DNA of 64,000 bases from Rhizobium sp. C1. GTDB taxonomy: Bacteria > Pseudomonadota > Alphaproteobacteria > Rhizobiales > Rhizobiaceae. The stretch lies in contig NZ_JAJNCY010000003.1 in the NCBI RefSeq assembly GCF_021026335.1, positions 124,001 to 188,000 of the forward strand. The letters run 5' to 3'. This document shows, in pieces, positions 53,397-62,324 of the stretch. A program made the position numbers and the translations under genes. How positions within the stretch are numbered: position 1 is the stretch's first letter; the number at the start of each line of letters is the position of its first letter. The notes under the pieces are model-generated. The model did not search any database and had not been told where the DNA came from. It saw only the letters and a program-made list of their open reading frames with translations.

Positions 53397-54179
53397 ATGA
53401 TATTCTCGGCACGACAGGATGAGATCGTGGCGCTCGCCAAGTCGAAGGGGCGTATCTATGTCGAGGAACTGGCAAACCTCTTCTCGGTCACGCCCCAGAC
53501 CATCCGCAAGGACCTGAACGACCTCTGCGACGCAAAGGTGCTGACCCGCATCCACGGCGGTGCGCTCTTCCCCAGCGGGACCGAAAACCTGCAATATGAG
53601 TCGCGCCGCGCCATGGCATCTGCCGAGAAGCAGGATATCGGCCGCGCTGCCGCCGCCCTCATTCCCGACAATGCCTCGCTGTTCATCAATATCGGGACGA
53701 CGACGGAGGCTGTGGGAGACGCGCTGAGCGACCATCGCGAACTGATGGTCATTACGAACAATATAAATGTTGCCAATCGTTTACGCACTTATCCTGCCAT
53801 CGAGGTCGTGATTGCGGGCGGCGTTGTGCGCGGCTCCGACGGCGGTATTGTCGGGGAGGCGGCCGTCGACTTCATCCGCCAGTTCAAGGTGGATTTTGCC
53901 GTCATCGGCGTGTCGGCGATCGATGAGGATGGCGCCCTGCTCGACTTCGACTATCGCGAGGTCAAGGTCGCGCAGGCGATTATTGCCAATGCCCGGCATG
54001 TGATCCTTGTCAGCGATTCCGGCAAGTTCGAGCGCAATGCGCCGGTGCGCATAGGCCACATCTCGCAGGTCCATACCTTCATCACCGATCAATGTAAGGT
54101 GCCGCGTATCCGCGAGATCTGCGCGGAAAACGATGTCCGGCTCATCGAAACGGCGGCATCCGGCAGCGCCGCCATATAA
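53397..54179 (+). CDS. glpR: DeoR-family regulator of glycerol 3-phosphate use
   Basis: The 260-residue protein has an N-terminal DeoR helix-turn-helix (RIYVEELANLFSVTPQTIRKDLNDLCDAKVLTRIHGGA) and a sugar-phosphate sensor domain (NIGTTTEAVGDAL, ITNNINVANRL, GGVVRGSDGGIVGEAAVDFI, LVSDSGKFERNAPVRIG). It lies upstream of glpD on the same strand, 87 bases apart, with TTTCGTTT-type repeats in the gap. Release by glycerol 3-phosphate is expected. AGGTGGG lies before the ATG, and an inverted AAACGAAA sits just upstream, suggesting autocontrol. Confidence 0.9.
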   Translation: MIFSARQDEIVALAKSKGRIYVEELANLFSVTPQTIRKDLNDLCDAKVLTRIHGGALFPSGTENLQYESRRAMASAEKQDIGRAAAALIPDNASLFINIGTTTEAVGDALSDHRELMVITNNINVANRLRTYPAIEVVIAGGVVRGSDGGIVGEAAVDFIRQFKVDFAVIGVSAIDEDGALLDFDYREVKVAQAIIANARHVILVSDSGKFERNAPVRIGHISQVHTFITDQCKVPRIREICAENDVRLIETAASGSAAI

Positions 54180-54180
54180 G

Positions 54181-54209
54181 TTTCGTTTGACATTCGTTTT
54201 ATTTTCGTT
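54181..54209. promoter_or_regulatory. GlpR operator candidates before glpD
   Basis: Three near-copies of TTTCGTTT occur in 29 bases: 54181-54188, ATTCGTTT at 54192-54199, and 54202-54209. DeoR-family repressors such as GlpR bind TTCG-containing repeats. They lie 58 bases before the glpD start. Confidence 0.5.
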
Positions 54210-54266
54210 TTCTCTGTTTCCAATTTCATTTGGCGCATCCATGCTGCCGGGAATGATGAGGTTGCT

Positions 54267-55799
54267 ATGGCAGAGGCACGGGTTCACGATATTTTCGTCA
54301 TTGGTGGCGGGATCAATGGATGCGGCATTGCGCGGGATGCCGCTGGTCGCGGCTATTCGGTCGCGTTGGCGGAGAAGGGCGACTTCGCCTCCGGCACATC
54401 CTCCGGCTCGACAAAGCTGATCCATGGCGGGCTGCGCTATCTGGAATATTACGAGTTCCGGCTCGTGCGCGAAGCGCTGATGGAGCGCGAAATTCTCTGG
54501 GCCATGGCTCCGCATGTCATCTGGCCCATGCGTTTCGTGCTGCCGTTCCAGAAGGGTGGCATCCGTCCCGCATGGCTGATCCGCCTCGGTCTTTTCATCT
54601 ATGACAATCTCGGCGGCCGTAAGCTTCTGCCGGCGACGAAGACGCTGGATCTGCGCCGTGATCCGGCAGGCAAGCCGCTGAAGCCGCTCTTCGCCAAGGC
54701 TTTCGAATATTCCGATGGCTGGGTGGATGATGCCCGCATGGTCGTGCTGAACGCCCGTGATGCCGCCGATCGAGGCGCTGAAATCCATAATCGGACCGAG
54801 GTGGTCAACGCCCGCCGCGAGAAGGGTCTCTGGATCATCGAAACGCGGAACATCGACAGCGACGAACGCCGCACCTGGCAGGCGCGCATGCTGGTCAACG
54901 CGGCCGGCCCCTGGGTCGACAAGGTTCTTGCGGGTGTCGTCGGCCGCAACGACGCGCAGAATGTCCGCCTCGTGCAGGGCAGCCACATCGTGGTGCGCAA
55001 GAAGTTCTCGGATCCGCGCGCCTATTTCTTCCAGAACCCCGACAATCGCATCATCTTCGCGATCCCCTACGAGCAGGAGTTCACGCTGATCGGCACGACC
55101 GACCGCGACTTCAAGGGCGATCCGCGCGATGCCGTCATCAGCGAGGGAGAGATGGATTATCTCTGTAACGCAGCCAGCGAATATTTCGCCGAGCCGGTGC
55201 GGCGCGAGGATGTCGTCTGGACCTATTCCGGCGTCCGTCCGCTCTTTGACGATGGCGCGTCGAAGGCGCAGGAGGCGACACGCGATTACGTGCTGAAGCT
55301 CGAGGCGGGGGAAGGAACGCCGCCGCTGCTCAATGTGTTCGGAGGCAAGCTGACGACATATCGCCGACTGGCGGAGCATGCGCTGGAAAAGATCGGGGAC
55401 GCCATCGGCGGCAAGGGCAAGCCGTGGACCGCTGGCTCGCATCTGCCGGGTGGCGACTTTGCCGTCAGGGATTATAGCGCACAGGTCTCCGCTCTGCTCG
55501 GGCGTCATGCATTCCTTTCGCGCGACCATGCCGAGCGGCTCGTCCGGTGCTATGGCACCAGAGCTTCCGATATTCTGGGCGGCGCTCAAGGCATCGCCGA
55601 TCTGGGCGTCCATTTCGGCGGTACGCTCTATGAAGCTGAAGTGCGCTATCTGATCGCGCATGAATGGGCGCGAACGGCGCAGGATGTGCTGTGGCGACGC
55701 ACCAAGCAGGGCCTGCATATCGCGCAAGCCGACATGGCTGTGCTGGAGCGTTATATGGCCGATCAGGCAGAGAGCGGCAGCTCGGCGGCGGCGCGCTGA
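54267..55799 (+). CDS. glpD: Aerobic glycerol-3-phosphate dehydrogenase
   Basis: The 510-residue flavoprotein oxidises sn-glycerol 3-phosphate to dihydroxyacetone phosphate at the inner membrane. FAD binding is DIFVIGGGINGCGIARDAAGRG; SGTSSGSTKLIHGGLRYLEYYEFRLVREAL, IFAIPYEQEFTLIGTTDRDF, GVRPLFDD and NVFGGKLTTYRRLAE are family motifs. It follows glpR and is probably repressed by it. Confidence 0.95.
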   Translation: MAEARVHDIFVIGGGINGCGIARDAAGRGYSVALAEKGDFASGTSSGSTKLIHGGLRYLEYYEFRLVREALMEREILWAMAPHVIWPMRFVLPFQKGGIRPAWLIRLGLFIYDNLGGRKLLPATKTLDLRRDPAGKPLKPLFAKAFEYSDGWVDDARMVVLNARDAADRGAEIHNRTEVVNARREKGLWIIETRNIDSDERRTWQARMLVNAAGPWVDKVLAGVVGRNDAQNVRLVQGSHIVVRKKFSDPRAYFFQNPDNRIIFAIPYEQEFTLIGTTDRDFKGDPRDAVISEGEMDYLCNAASEYFAEPVRREDVVWTYSGVRPLFDDGASKAQEATRDYVLKLEAGEGTPPLLNVFGGKLTTYRRLAEHALEKIGDAIGGKGKPWTAGSHLPGGDFAVRDYSAQVSALLGRHAFLSRDHAERLVRCYGTRASDILGGAQGIADLGVHFGGTLYEAEVRYLIAHEWARTAQDVLWRRTKQGLHIAQADMAVLERYMADQAESGSSAAAR

Positions 55800-56171
55800 A
55801 GGCCGCCACCGCTCGCCTTTGATCTGCGCATCAGAAAGACACGGCCGGTGGCGCAAGCTCGACGGCTGCATTGTGTTGACCGCGGCCGCGTTGCCAAGGC
55901 GATCATGGACAAAGTTTCATGAAACGCCCGCCGTCTTGCCGGACAATCGCCCCAATGTAATTGTTTGAAGCTGAGGAGCGGGTGGTTGCGTACGGGGACG
56001 TCAAGGTTTTGTCATTGAAACAGACTATGTGCCGATTTTGCTTGCAAGCCTGCCAAATCGGAGTAATGCAACCCCGATTATCACAAGATTAACGACCGAC
56101 ATGCGCCGGGGATGGTCCCCGTCCGCGCAAGCGGTTAATCGGCTGAATGATGCCTACTGGAGTTATGCACT
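55800..56171. other. 372-base gap ahead of the Pls/PosA gene
   Basis: No gene is evident. It holds a perfect palindrome GTTTCATGAAAC at 55914-55925 and, in the presumed leader, a hairpin CGGGGA-TGG-TCCCCG at 56107-56121, 51 bases before the synthetase ATG. No clear promoter consensus or EcfG site is found. Confidence 0.5.
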
Positions 56172-59100
56172 ATGACGTCGGCAACCCGATCGAGCGCTGA
56201 GAAGAATGAGCGTGGGTGGCTTGGAGACCGGCAGGTTCTTCTCGGCGATAATTTCGCCGACGAGGGCCGGCCCGGCGAGCGTCTGGATCGGGTCTTTGCC
56301 CAGCGCGCCGAGACTTTCGCGACGCATCCGGCTGTCATTTCCGCAGGGCGCACCTGGACCTATGACGAGATGGACCGGCGGGCCAACCAGCTCGCCCGGC
56401 TCCTGATCGAGAAGGGTGTGCGGGCCGGCGATCGCGTGGCGCTGCTGCTCGACCGTTCCGCCGAAACCTATATCGCGGTTCTCGCGGTGATGAAGGCCGG
56501 AGCCGCCTTCGTGCCACTGGCGACCGCCTTTCCGCCGGAGCGCATGGCCCTGATCATCGAAGATGCCGGCATCCGTCTCGTGCTGACGATCGAGGGCTAT
56601 CTCGAAAAGGCGAGCCAGCTGTCCGTCGAAAACCTTCTGATCGACCGCGCCGGCGAAGACGTGGATACGAAGAGCGACGTGCCGCTGACCGCGTCCGAGG
56701 TTGCCATCTCTACCGACGACACGTGCTATATCCTTTACACCTCCGGCACGACGGGCAAGCCCAAGGGCGTTGTCATCCGCCATCAGAGCATCTGCAACTT
56801 CGTGCGGGTTGCGGCGCATTCCTACGGCTACAAGCCCGGCGACCGCGTCTATCAGGGCATGACGATTGCGTTCGACTTCTCGACGGAGGAGATCTGGGTT
56901 CCGCTCGCAGCCGGTGCGACGATCGTTCCGGCGGCTGGGCAGATGACGCTGGTCGGCGACGAACTCGCAGACTTCCTGCGTGCGAATGAAATCACCTGCA
57001 TGGCCTGCAGCCCGACGCTTCTGTCGTCTATCGAAAGCGATGTGCCGAGCCTGCGCCTGATCCTCGTGGGCGGTGAAGCCTGTCCGCAGAACCTCGTGGC
57101 GCGCTGGGCTACCGGCAAGCGCAAGATACTCAACACCTATGGTCCGACGGAAGCCACCGTAACGGCCACGATGGGCGTCCTGACGCCGGACAAGCCCGTG
57201 ACGATCGGCAAGCCGCTGCCGACCTATTCCGTCGTCATCCTCAATCCGGAAAAGCCGGAACTGATGCCCGTGGGCGAGATGGGCGAGCTTGGTATTGCCG
57301 GTATCGGGGTGGCCGTCGGCTATCTCAACCGCCCGGAACTCACCGAAGAGAAGTTCATCAACGACTTCCTCGACCTGCCCAACAACCCTTCGCATCGTAT
57401 CTACCGCACCGGTGACCTCTGCGTCATCAATGCCGATGGCGATGTCGAATATCACGGCCGCATCGACACGCAGGTCAAGATCCGCGGCTATCGCATCGAG
57501 ACCGGTGAAATCGAGGCGATCCTTCTCGATCAGCCGCAGATCGCGCAGGCTGCCGTCACCACCTTCGAGGTTCAGCCGGGACGCATCGAACTCGTCGGCT
57601 ACTACGCGCTGAAATCGGGCGTTGAAGGTCTGGATCGTCTGACGCTCTCGCGTGAATTGAAGCGCCGCTTGCCGGATTACATGGTTCCGAACTTCCTGGA
57701 GCAGCTCGACGCGCTGCCCATGACGGTTTCGGACAAGATCGACACCCGCCGGCTGCCGAAGCCGACCATGGGTCGCGTATCGGACAACCGCTCAAAATTC
57801 CTGCCCAGCACGGACGATGAGCGCTTTCTGGCCGCAGCGCTGGCGGACGTCCTCAAAGTGGAAGAGGTCTATGTCGAGGACAATTTCTTCGACGATCTCG
57901 GCGCAAACTCGCTGCTTCTGGCGCATTTCTGCTCGCGCGTTCGCACGCGGAAGGAATGGGCGACCACGTCCATGCGCGACATTTATGCCAATCCCAGCAT
58001 CGGCCAGCTGCTCGCCCATTTTGGCAATACAGCCGCCGACGAGCCGCTGACTGAAGAAATTGTTCTGACGCATCGCGCCTCCAGCTTCGCCTATTGGCTG
58101 ACGGGGGCGGCGCAGCTCGCCTTCTATGGCGTTTACGCCTATGTGGGTCTCTGGCTGTTCAACTATGGGCTGATGTGGCTTTACGAAAAGCTGGATGAAC
58201 CGCTGGCGCTCTACATCCGCTGCGTCATTCTCTCGGGCGCGGTCTTCTTCTCAATGACGGGCTTTTCTGTCGCCGCGAAATGGATCCTTGTGGGCCGCTG
58301 GAAGGAAGAAATCTTCCCGATCTGGAGTTGGCGCTACTATCGTTTCTGGGTCGTCAAGACGCTGATCCGCACCGCGCCGGTCGTGCTTTTCCGCGGCAGC
58401 CCGCTTTACAGCCTCTACCTGAAGCTCCTGGGCGCAAAGCTCGGCTCCAGCACCGCGATCGAGAGCAAGTCGGTTCCCGTCTGCACAGACCTGATTTCCA
58501 TCGGTGAAAACTCGATCCTGCGCAAGGAAACCCTGATTCCCGGCTTCCGCGCCGAGGCCGGCTATATCCACACGGGCCGCATCACCATCGGTCGCGACGC
58601 GTTTGTCGGCGTCGGCAGTGCGCTCGACATCGATACGAAGATGGGTGACGGCTCGCAGCTCGGCCACGGTTCGTCGCTGCAGCGCGGCCAGGTCATCCCG
58701 GATGGCGAGCATTGGCACGGCTCACCTGCTGTGAAGTCCAACGCGGATTACTCGAAGGTGCGCGGTGTCACGCTGTCGCGCGCGCGCCGCGTCATCTACG
58801 AAGCCGTCCAGCTGATCTTCCTCTTCACGGTCCTCACGCCGCTGCCGCTGATCATCCAGACCTACTGGGAAAATGTCGGCGATGGCTATCAGGAAACGAT
58901 CGGTCTGGTTGCGATCGGCGCCGTTGTTGCCGAAGTCGGCGGACTTACGCTTGCTCTCCTGCTGGCCGTGGGCGTGCCGCGCCTGTTCCGGCGTTTCCTC
59001 GAGCCCGGCAAGACCTATTCGCTCTACGGTGTTCATTACTTTATGCAGTCGGTGACGGAAACCGTCAGCAACTCGCGCCTGATGAACCTGCTGTTCGGCG

Positions 59101-60224
59101 ACAGCTCGGCCGTCGTCCACTACATCCGCGCTGTCGGCTGGAACCTCAACACCGTCGTCCAGACCGGCTCGAATTTCGGGACGAACACGCAGCACGACAA
59201 CCCGTTCATGTGCGACCTCGGCAGCCGGACCATGGTATCCGACGGTCTCTACATGATCAACGTGCACAAGTCGGCCTCGTCGTTCAGCCTGGCGCCCACG
59301 CGGATCGGCGACGACAACTACTTCGGCAACAACATCTATTATCCGCCGGATGGCAAGACGGGTGACAACTGCCTTCTTGGAACCAAGGTCATGGTTCCGA
59401 TCGAAGGGCCCGTACGCGAGAATATCGGCCTTCTCGGCTCTCCGCCCTTCGAAATTCCGCGCATGGTCAAGCGCGACCTCGACCTCATTCAGGGTGTCAG
59501 CGAAGAGGATCGCCGTGCGCGCCTGCCGCGCAAGAACATGTACAACTTCTGGACCGCTGTTCTTTTCCTGGCGGCACAGTGGGTCGCCCTGTTCTCGGCG
59601 CTGGCAATTTGGGACCGCGCGCTGAACTACTATACGGAATGGGGTGGCACGGGTCTCTTCATCGCCACGGTCATCGTGACGACCTTCGAGATCTTCATGT
59701 ATATCATGATCGAGCGCGCCAGCCTTGGTTTCGGCAAGCTCAAGCCGATGACCACGACGATCTATGAGGAGCGTTTCTGGCGGCATGAGCGGCACTGGAA
59801 GCTGTCCGACTCGCCGATCATGTATCTCTTTGCCGGCACGCCGTTCCGGCCGCTGATCCTGCGCGCCGTCGGCGTCAAGATGGGCAAGCGGGTTTATGAC
59901 GGCGGGGCCAACCTGACGGAACGCTCGCTGGTGGAAATCGGCGACGATGCGACGCTGAACGAAGGCTGCGTCATCCAGGCGCATTCGCTGGAAGAAGGCG
60001 CGTTCAAGTCGGACTTCATCCGCATCGGCAAGGGCTGCACACTCGGCCCGGCTGCCTTTGTCCACTATGGCGTGGTCATGGGCGAAGGCTCGATTGCCGA
60101 GACGGACAGCTTCGTCATGAAGGGCGAGGCCCTGGAGCCGAACACGATCTGGCGCGGCAACCCGGCCAAGCTCCATAGCGTCATCACGCCTATCAAGGAG
60201 GGTGCCGCGCGCACCAAGAGCTGA
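56172..60224 (+). CDS. Pls/PosA-type membrane nonribosomal peptide synthetase
   Basis: The 1350-residue protein starts with an adenylation domain: LYTSGTTGKPKG (about 188-199), NTYGPTEATV, YRTGDLC and a final SDKIDTRRLP. A carrier domain follows (DDLGANSLL, Ser580). There is no thioesterase or standard condensation domain; instead come about six membrane segments from residue 640 on, with three soluble parts between them (about 757-855, 1000-1085, 1240-1335) rich in hexapeptide-like left-handed helix turns. This matches epsilon-poly-lysine synthetase (Pls) and PosA, which make short homopolymers of a basic amino acid. The substrate cannot be read by eye. Acetyltransferase and phosphopantetheinyl transferase genes follow directly. 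Confidence 0.88.
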   Translation: MTSATRSSAEKNERGWLGDRQVLLGDNFADEGRPGERLDRVFAQRAETFATHPAVISAGRTWTYDEMDRRANQLARLLIEKGVRAGDRVALLLDRSAETYIAVLAVMKAGAAFVPLATAFPPERMALIIEDAGIRLVLTIEGYLEKASQLSVENLLIDRAGEDVDTKSDVPLTASEVAISTDDTCYILYTSGTTGKPKGVVIRHQSICNFVRVAAHSYGYKPGDRVYQGMTIAFDFSTEEIWVPLAAGATIVPAAGQMTLVGDELADFLRANEITCMACSPTLLSSIESDVPSLRLILVGGEACPQNLVARWATGKRKILNTYGPTEATVTATMGVLTPDKPVTIGKPLPTYSVVILNPEKPELMPVGEMGELGIAGIGVAVGYLNRPELTEEKFINDFLDLPNNPSHRIYRTGDLCVINADGDVEYHGRIDTQVKIRGYRIETGEIEAILLDQPQIAQAAVTTFEVQPGRIELVGYYALKSGVEGLDRLTLSRELKRRLPDYMVPNFLEQLDALPMTVSDKIDTRRLPKPTMGRVSDNRSKFLPSTDDERFLAAALADVLKVEEVYVEDNFFDDLGANSLLLAHFCSRVRTRKEWATTSMRDIYANPSIGQLLAHFGNTAADEPLTEEIVLTHRASSFAYWLTGAAQLAFYGVYAYVGLWLFNYGLMWLYEKLDEPLALYIRCVILSGAVFFSMTGFSVAAKWILVGRWKEEIFPIWSWRYYRFWVVKTLIRTAPVVLFRGSPLYSLYLKLLGAKLGSSTAIESKSVPVCTDLISIGENSILRKETLIPGFRAEAGYIHTGRITIGRDAFVGVGSALDIDTKMGDGSQLGHGSSLQRGQVIPDGEHWHGSPAVKSNADYSKVRGVTLSRARRVIYEAVQLIFLFTVLTPLPLIIQTYWENVGDGYQETIGLVAIGAVVAEVGGLTLALLLAVGVPRLFRRFLEPGKTYSLYGVHYFMQSVTETVSNSRLMNLLFGDSSAVVHYIRAVGWNLNTVVQTGSNFGTNTQHDNPFMCDLGSRTMVSDGLYMINVHKSASSFSLAPTRIGDDNYFGNNIYYPPDGKTGDNCLLGTKVMVPIEGPVRENIGLLGSPPFEIPRMVKRDLDLIQGVSEEDRRARLPRKNMYNFWTAVLFLAAQWVALFSALAIWDRALNYYTEWGGTGLFIATVIVTTFEIFMYIMIERASLGFGKLKPMTTTIYEERFWRHERHWKLSDSPIMYLFAGTPFRPLILRAVGVKMGKRVYDGGANLTERSLVEIGDDATLNEGCVIQAHSLEEGAFKSDFIRIGKGCTLGPAAFVHYGVVMGEGSIAETDSFVMKGEALEPNTIWRGNPAKLHSVITPIKEGAARTKS

Positions 60225-60229
60225 TCGTC

Positions 60230-60706
60230 ATGGCGGGTGGAGAGGCATCTCGTCCTTCTGTCCGTCTGGTGCCGATTGCGGCGCGTGATCGTGCCGCAAT
60301 CGAGGCGCTGGCTGTCGAGCCGGCGCAGGCGCATTTCGTTGCCGACAACGCAGCCTCGCTCGCCGAGGCGGATCATGATCCGGGCGCATCGCCACGCGCC
60401 ATCATGGCCCGCGACACGTTCGTCGGCTTCCTCATGTATGACGCTTCCGACCGCGACGACGTGCGGCTTTATCGCTTCATGATCGACTTTGCGCAGCAGG
60501 GACGGGGCTATGGCCGCGCTGCGCTGAAGGCGTTTCTGGACGAGATCGCCGCGCTCGGCGATGTTTCCCGCATCTCCATCTGCTATGAGCCCGAAAACGA
60601 ACCGGCCCGTAGTCTTTACGCCAAGGCCGGTTTCATCGAGGAGGGGCTGGACGAGGACGGCGAGATGATTGCCGCGTTGGATCTGCGTGGCTCCGGCGGC
60701 TCATGA
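60230..60706 (+). CDS. GNAT-family N-acetyltransferase
   Basis: The 158-residue protein has the GNAT core LYRFMIDFAQQGRGYGRAALKAF (acetyl-CoA loop QGRGYG) and the final AFRSLYAKAGF-like EPARSLYAKAGFIEEG. It resembles polyamine or amino-acid side-chain acetyltransferases (BltD/SpeG shape). It starts five bases after the synthetase stop and overlaps the next gene by four, so it likely acts on the product, its monomer, or protects the host. Specificity is inferred from context only. Confidence 0.82.
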   Translation: MAGGEASRPSVRLVPIAARDRAAIEALAVEPAQAHFVADNAASLAEADHDPGASPRAIMARDTFVGFLMYDASDRDDVRLYRFMIDFAQQGRGYGRAALKAFLDEIAALGDVSRISICYEPENEPARSLYAKAGFIEEGLDEDGEMIAALDLRGSGGS

Positions 60707-61356
60707 GCGGCGGCGAAGCATTTTCGGCTGCTGCGGGCGAACGCGCCCTTGAGGAGGCGCTGGCCGCCCTTTTGCCTGCCGGCATTCGCGCCGCTTGCCG
60801 CGCCATCCGGCCGGGAGATGCCGCGCTGCTGATGCCGCAGGAGGCGATCTCGATCTCCGCACGCAAGGATCGGATGCGCGATGCCAGCGGCGCTGCCAGA
60901 CATGTCGCGAGGGGTTTGCTGGAGCGTGAAGGTGTTTCGGGTTCCCCGATCTTGAAGACGGCCGCTGGCGCTCCCCTATGGCCGAATGGAAGCGTCGGTT
61001 CGCTGGCGCATGACGATGCCTATGCCGTCGCGGCCGTCGCTTCAATGGCTTCGTTTGCGGCGCTGGGCATTGATGTCGAGCCAGCCGAGCCACTTGCCCG
61101 CGAGGTTGCCGAAATTGTCAGGATCGCCGACGATGTCCTTGATGGTGTTGATGTCATTTTTGCGGAGCGTTTGCTTTTTGCGGCCAAGGAGGCCGTCTAC
61201 AAGGCAGTGTTTCCGCGTGATCAGGTCGTCCTCGGCTTCGAGGACGTCGTCATCGATTTGAGGAAGGGTCTCGGGCGGACAAGCAGGGGGCGCATCGTCG
61301 AGCTCGCCTTTTGCCTACGCCCGCGTATCGTCGTTCTCGCCTGGGAACGGGCCTAG
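60703..61356 (+). CDS. 4'-phosphopantetheinyl transferase (EntD-like)
   Basis: The 217-residue protein has the PPTase motifs SVGSLAHDDAYAVAAV, LGIDVEPAEPL (Mg-binding D) and FAAKEAVYKAVFPRD, in the EntD layout. It loads the carrier domain of the synthetase with phosphopantetheine. Its presence as the third gene completes the cluster, since the synthetase is inactive without it. It converges on a DeoR gene with a four-base overlap. Confidence 0.88.
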   Translation: MSGGEAFSAAAGERALEEALAALLPAGIRAACRAIRPGDAALLMPQEAISISARKDRMRDASGAARHVARGLLEREGVSGSPILKTAAGAPLWPNGSVGSLAHDDAYAVAAVASMASFAALGIDVEPAEPLAREVAEIVRIADDVLDGVDVIFAERLLFAAKEAVYKAVFPRDQVVLGFEDVVIDLRKGLGRTSRGRIVELAFCLRPRIVVLAWERA

Positions 61357-62111
61357 TCCGCAATCGTCAGTTCAGCGTCTGCATGTCGGACGGCCGTTGC
61401 AATCTCCTCCGGCGGTGCCGCTTCCGTGACGATTTCGGATACGTCGCCGAAATCGCAAACATGGATCAGGCCGGCGCGGGAGAATTTTGAACTGTCGGTG
61501 ACGACGATCTTGCGTCGCCCGCGGGAGAGCACGGTGCGGGCGAATTCCGCCTCGTCCAGGGCATAGTCGAGAATGCCCGAGACATCAACCGCGCCTGCCG
61601 AGATGATGGCATGATCGACGAAGAAGCGGGTGATGAATTCGATGGCAGAAAGGCCGAAGACCGCGCCGCTGTCCGGGCGGATTTCGCCGCCGGCCATGTA
61701 GACACGGTTGCCGTTGACGCTCGCCAGAACGCGCGCGATGTCGGAGGAGTTGGTGATCACCGTCAGCCGTCGATGGCCGAGCAGTTCACGGGCGAGAAAG
61801 CTCGTCGTCGTGCCGGTATCGAGCATCAGGCTCTCACCATCCGTGACGGTGCGGGCGACGCGCTCCGCGATCTTCTTCTTGGCCGCGCTCATCTCGCGCA
61901 TGCGCTTTTCGAACGGCGCTTCGCCGCGCGCGGAGGGTAGCGCCACGGCGCCGTGCATGCGCAACACCGCGCCGCTTTCGGCCAGAGGCTTGATGTCGCG
62001 GCGGATGGTTTCGAGCGACACGCCGAGGCGTTCCGCCAGATCAGATACGGCCATGGAGCCGTCCATCTCCAGCAGTTTCAGAATGTCACCATGTCGTTTC
62101 GAAGCCAGCAT
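61353..62111 (-). CDS. DeoR-family transcriptional regulator
   Basis: From ATG 62111 the protein has 252 residues: helix-turn-helix SMAVSDLAERLGVSLETIRRDIKPLAESGAVLRMHGAV and sensor LDTGTTTSFLARELLG, VITNSSDIARVL, AGGEIRPDSGAVFGLSAIEFI, VVTDSSKFSRAGLIHVCDF. It is divergent from the choline-kinase-like and flavoprotein genes; a 10-base direct repeat in the gap is a likely operator. The effector is probably a phosphorylated compound made by the kinase. Confidence 0.87.
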   Translation of the reverse strand: MLASKRHGDILKLLEMDGSMAVSDLAERLGVSLETIRRDIKPLAESGAVLRMHGAVALPSARGEAPFEKRMREMSAAKKKIAERVARTVTDGESLMLDTGTTTSFLARELLGHRRLTVITNSSDIARVLASVNGNRVYMAGGEIRPDSGAVFGLSAIEFITRFFVDHAIISAGAVDVSGILDYALDEAEFARTVLSRGRRKIVVTDSSKFSRAGLIHVCDFGDVSEIVTEAAPPEEIATAVRHADAELTIAD

Positions 62112-62188
62112 GTCGGGGCGCTTCCTGTGTCGTGCGGGTCTGAAACTATACAAACTCGGGCAAAATCGCAATCGCTGTTCAATTTATG

Positions 62189-62208
62189 CGGTCATAATCG
62201 GTCATAAA
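62189..62208. promoter_or_regulatory. Direct repeat, operator candidate for the DeoR regulator
   Basis: CGGTCATAAT and CGGTCATAAA stand head to tail (9 of 10 bases alike), one DNA turn apart, 78 bases before the DeoR ATG and 117 before the kinase GTG. Confidence 0.5.
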
Positions 62209-62324
62209 GACACATTAAGCCACAAAATTGGATTGACTCTCGCCAGGATCGTGTTTGAATTTGCCGAGCGTCGAGACACGGAGAAACATAAGGGAACCGG
62301 TCTCGTCAGACACTGGAGGCGCTG

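Noticed and set aside
53781-55871. 696-codon - strand frame across glpR-glpD
   Set aside because: Antisense to two well-supported genes; its product shows no domain.
58722-60176. 484-codon - strand frame across the synthetase gene
   Set aside because: Antisense shadow with charged low-complexity product.
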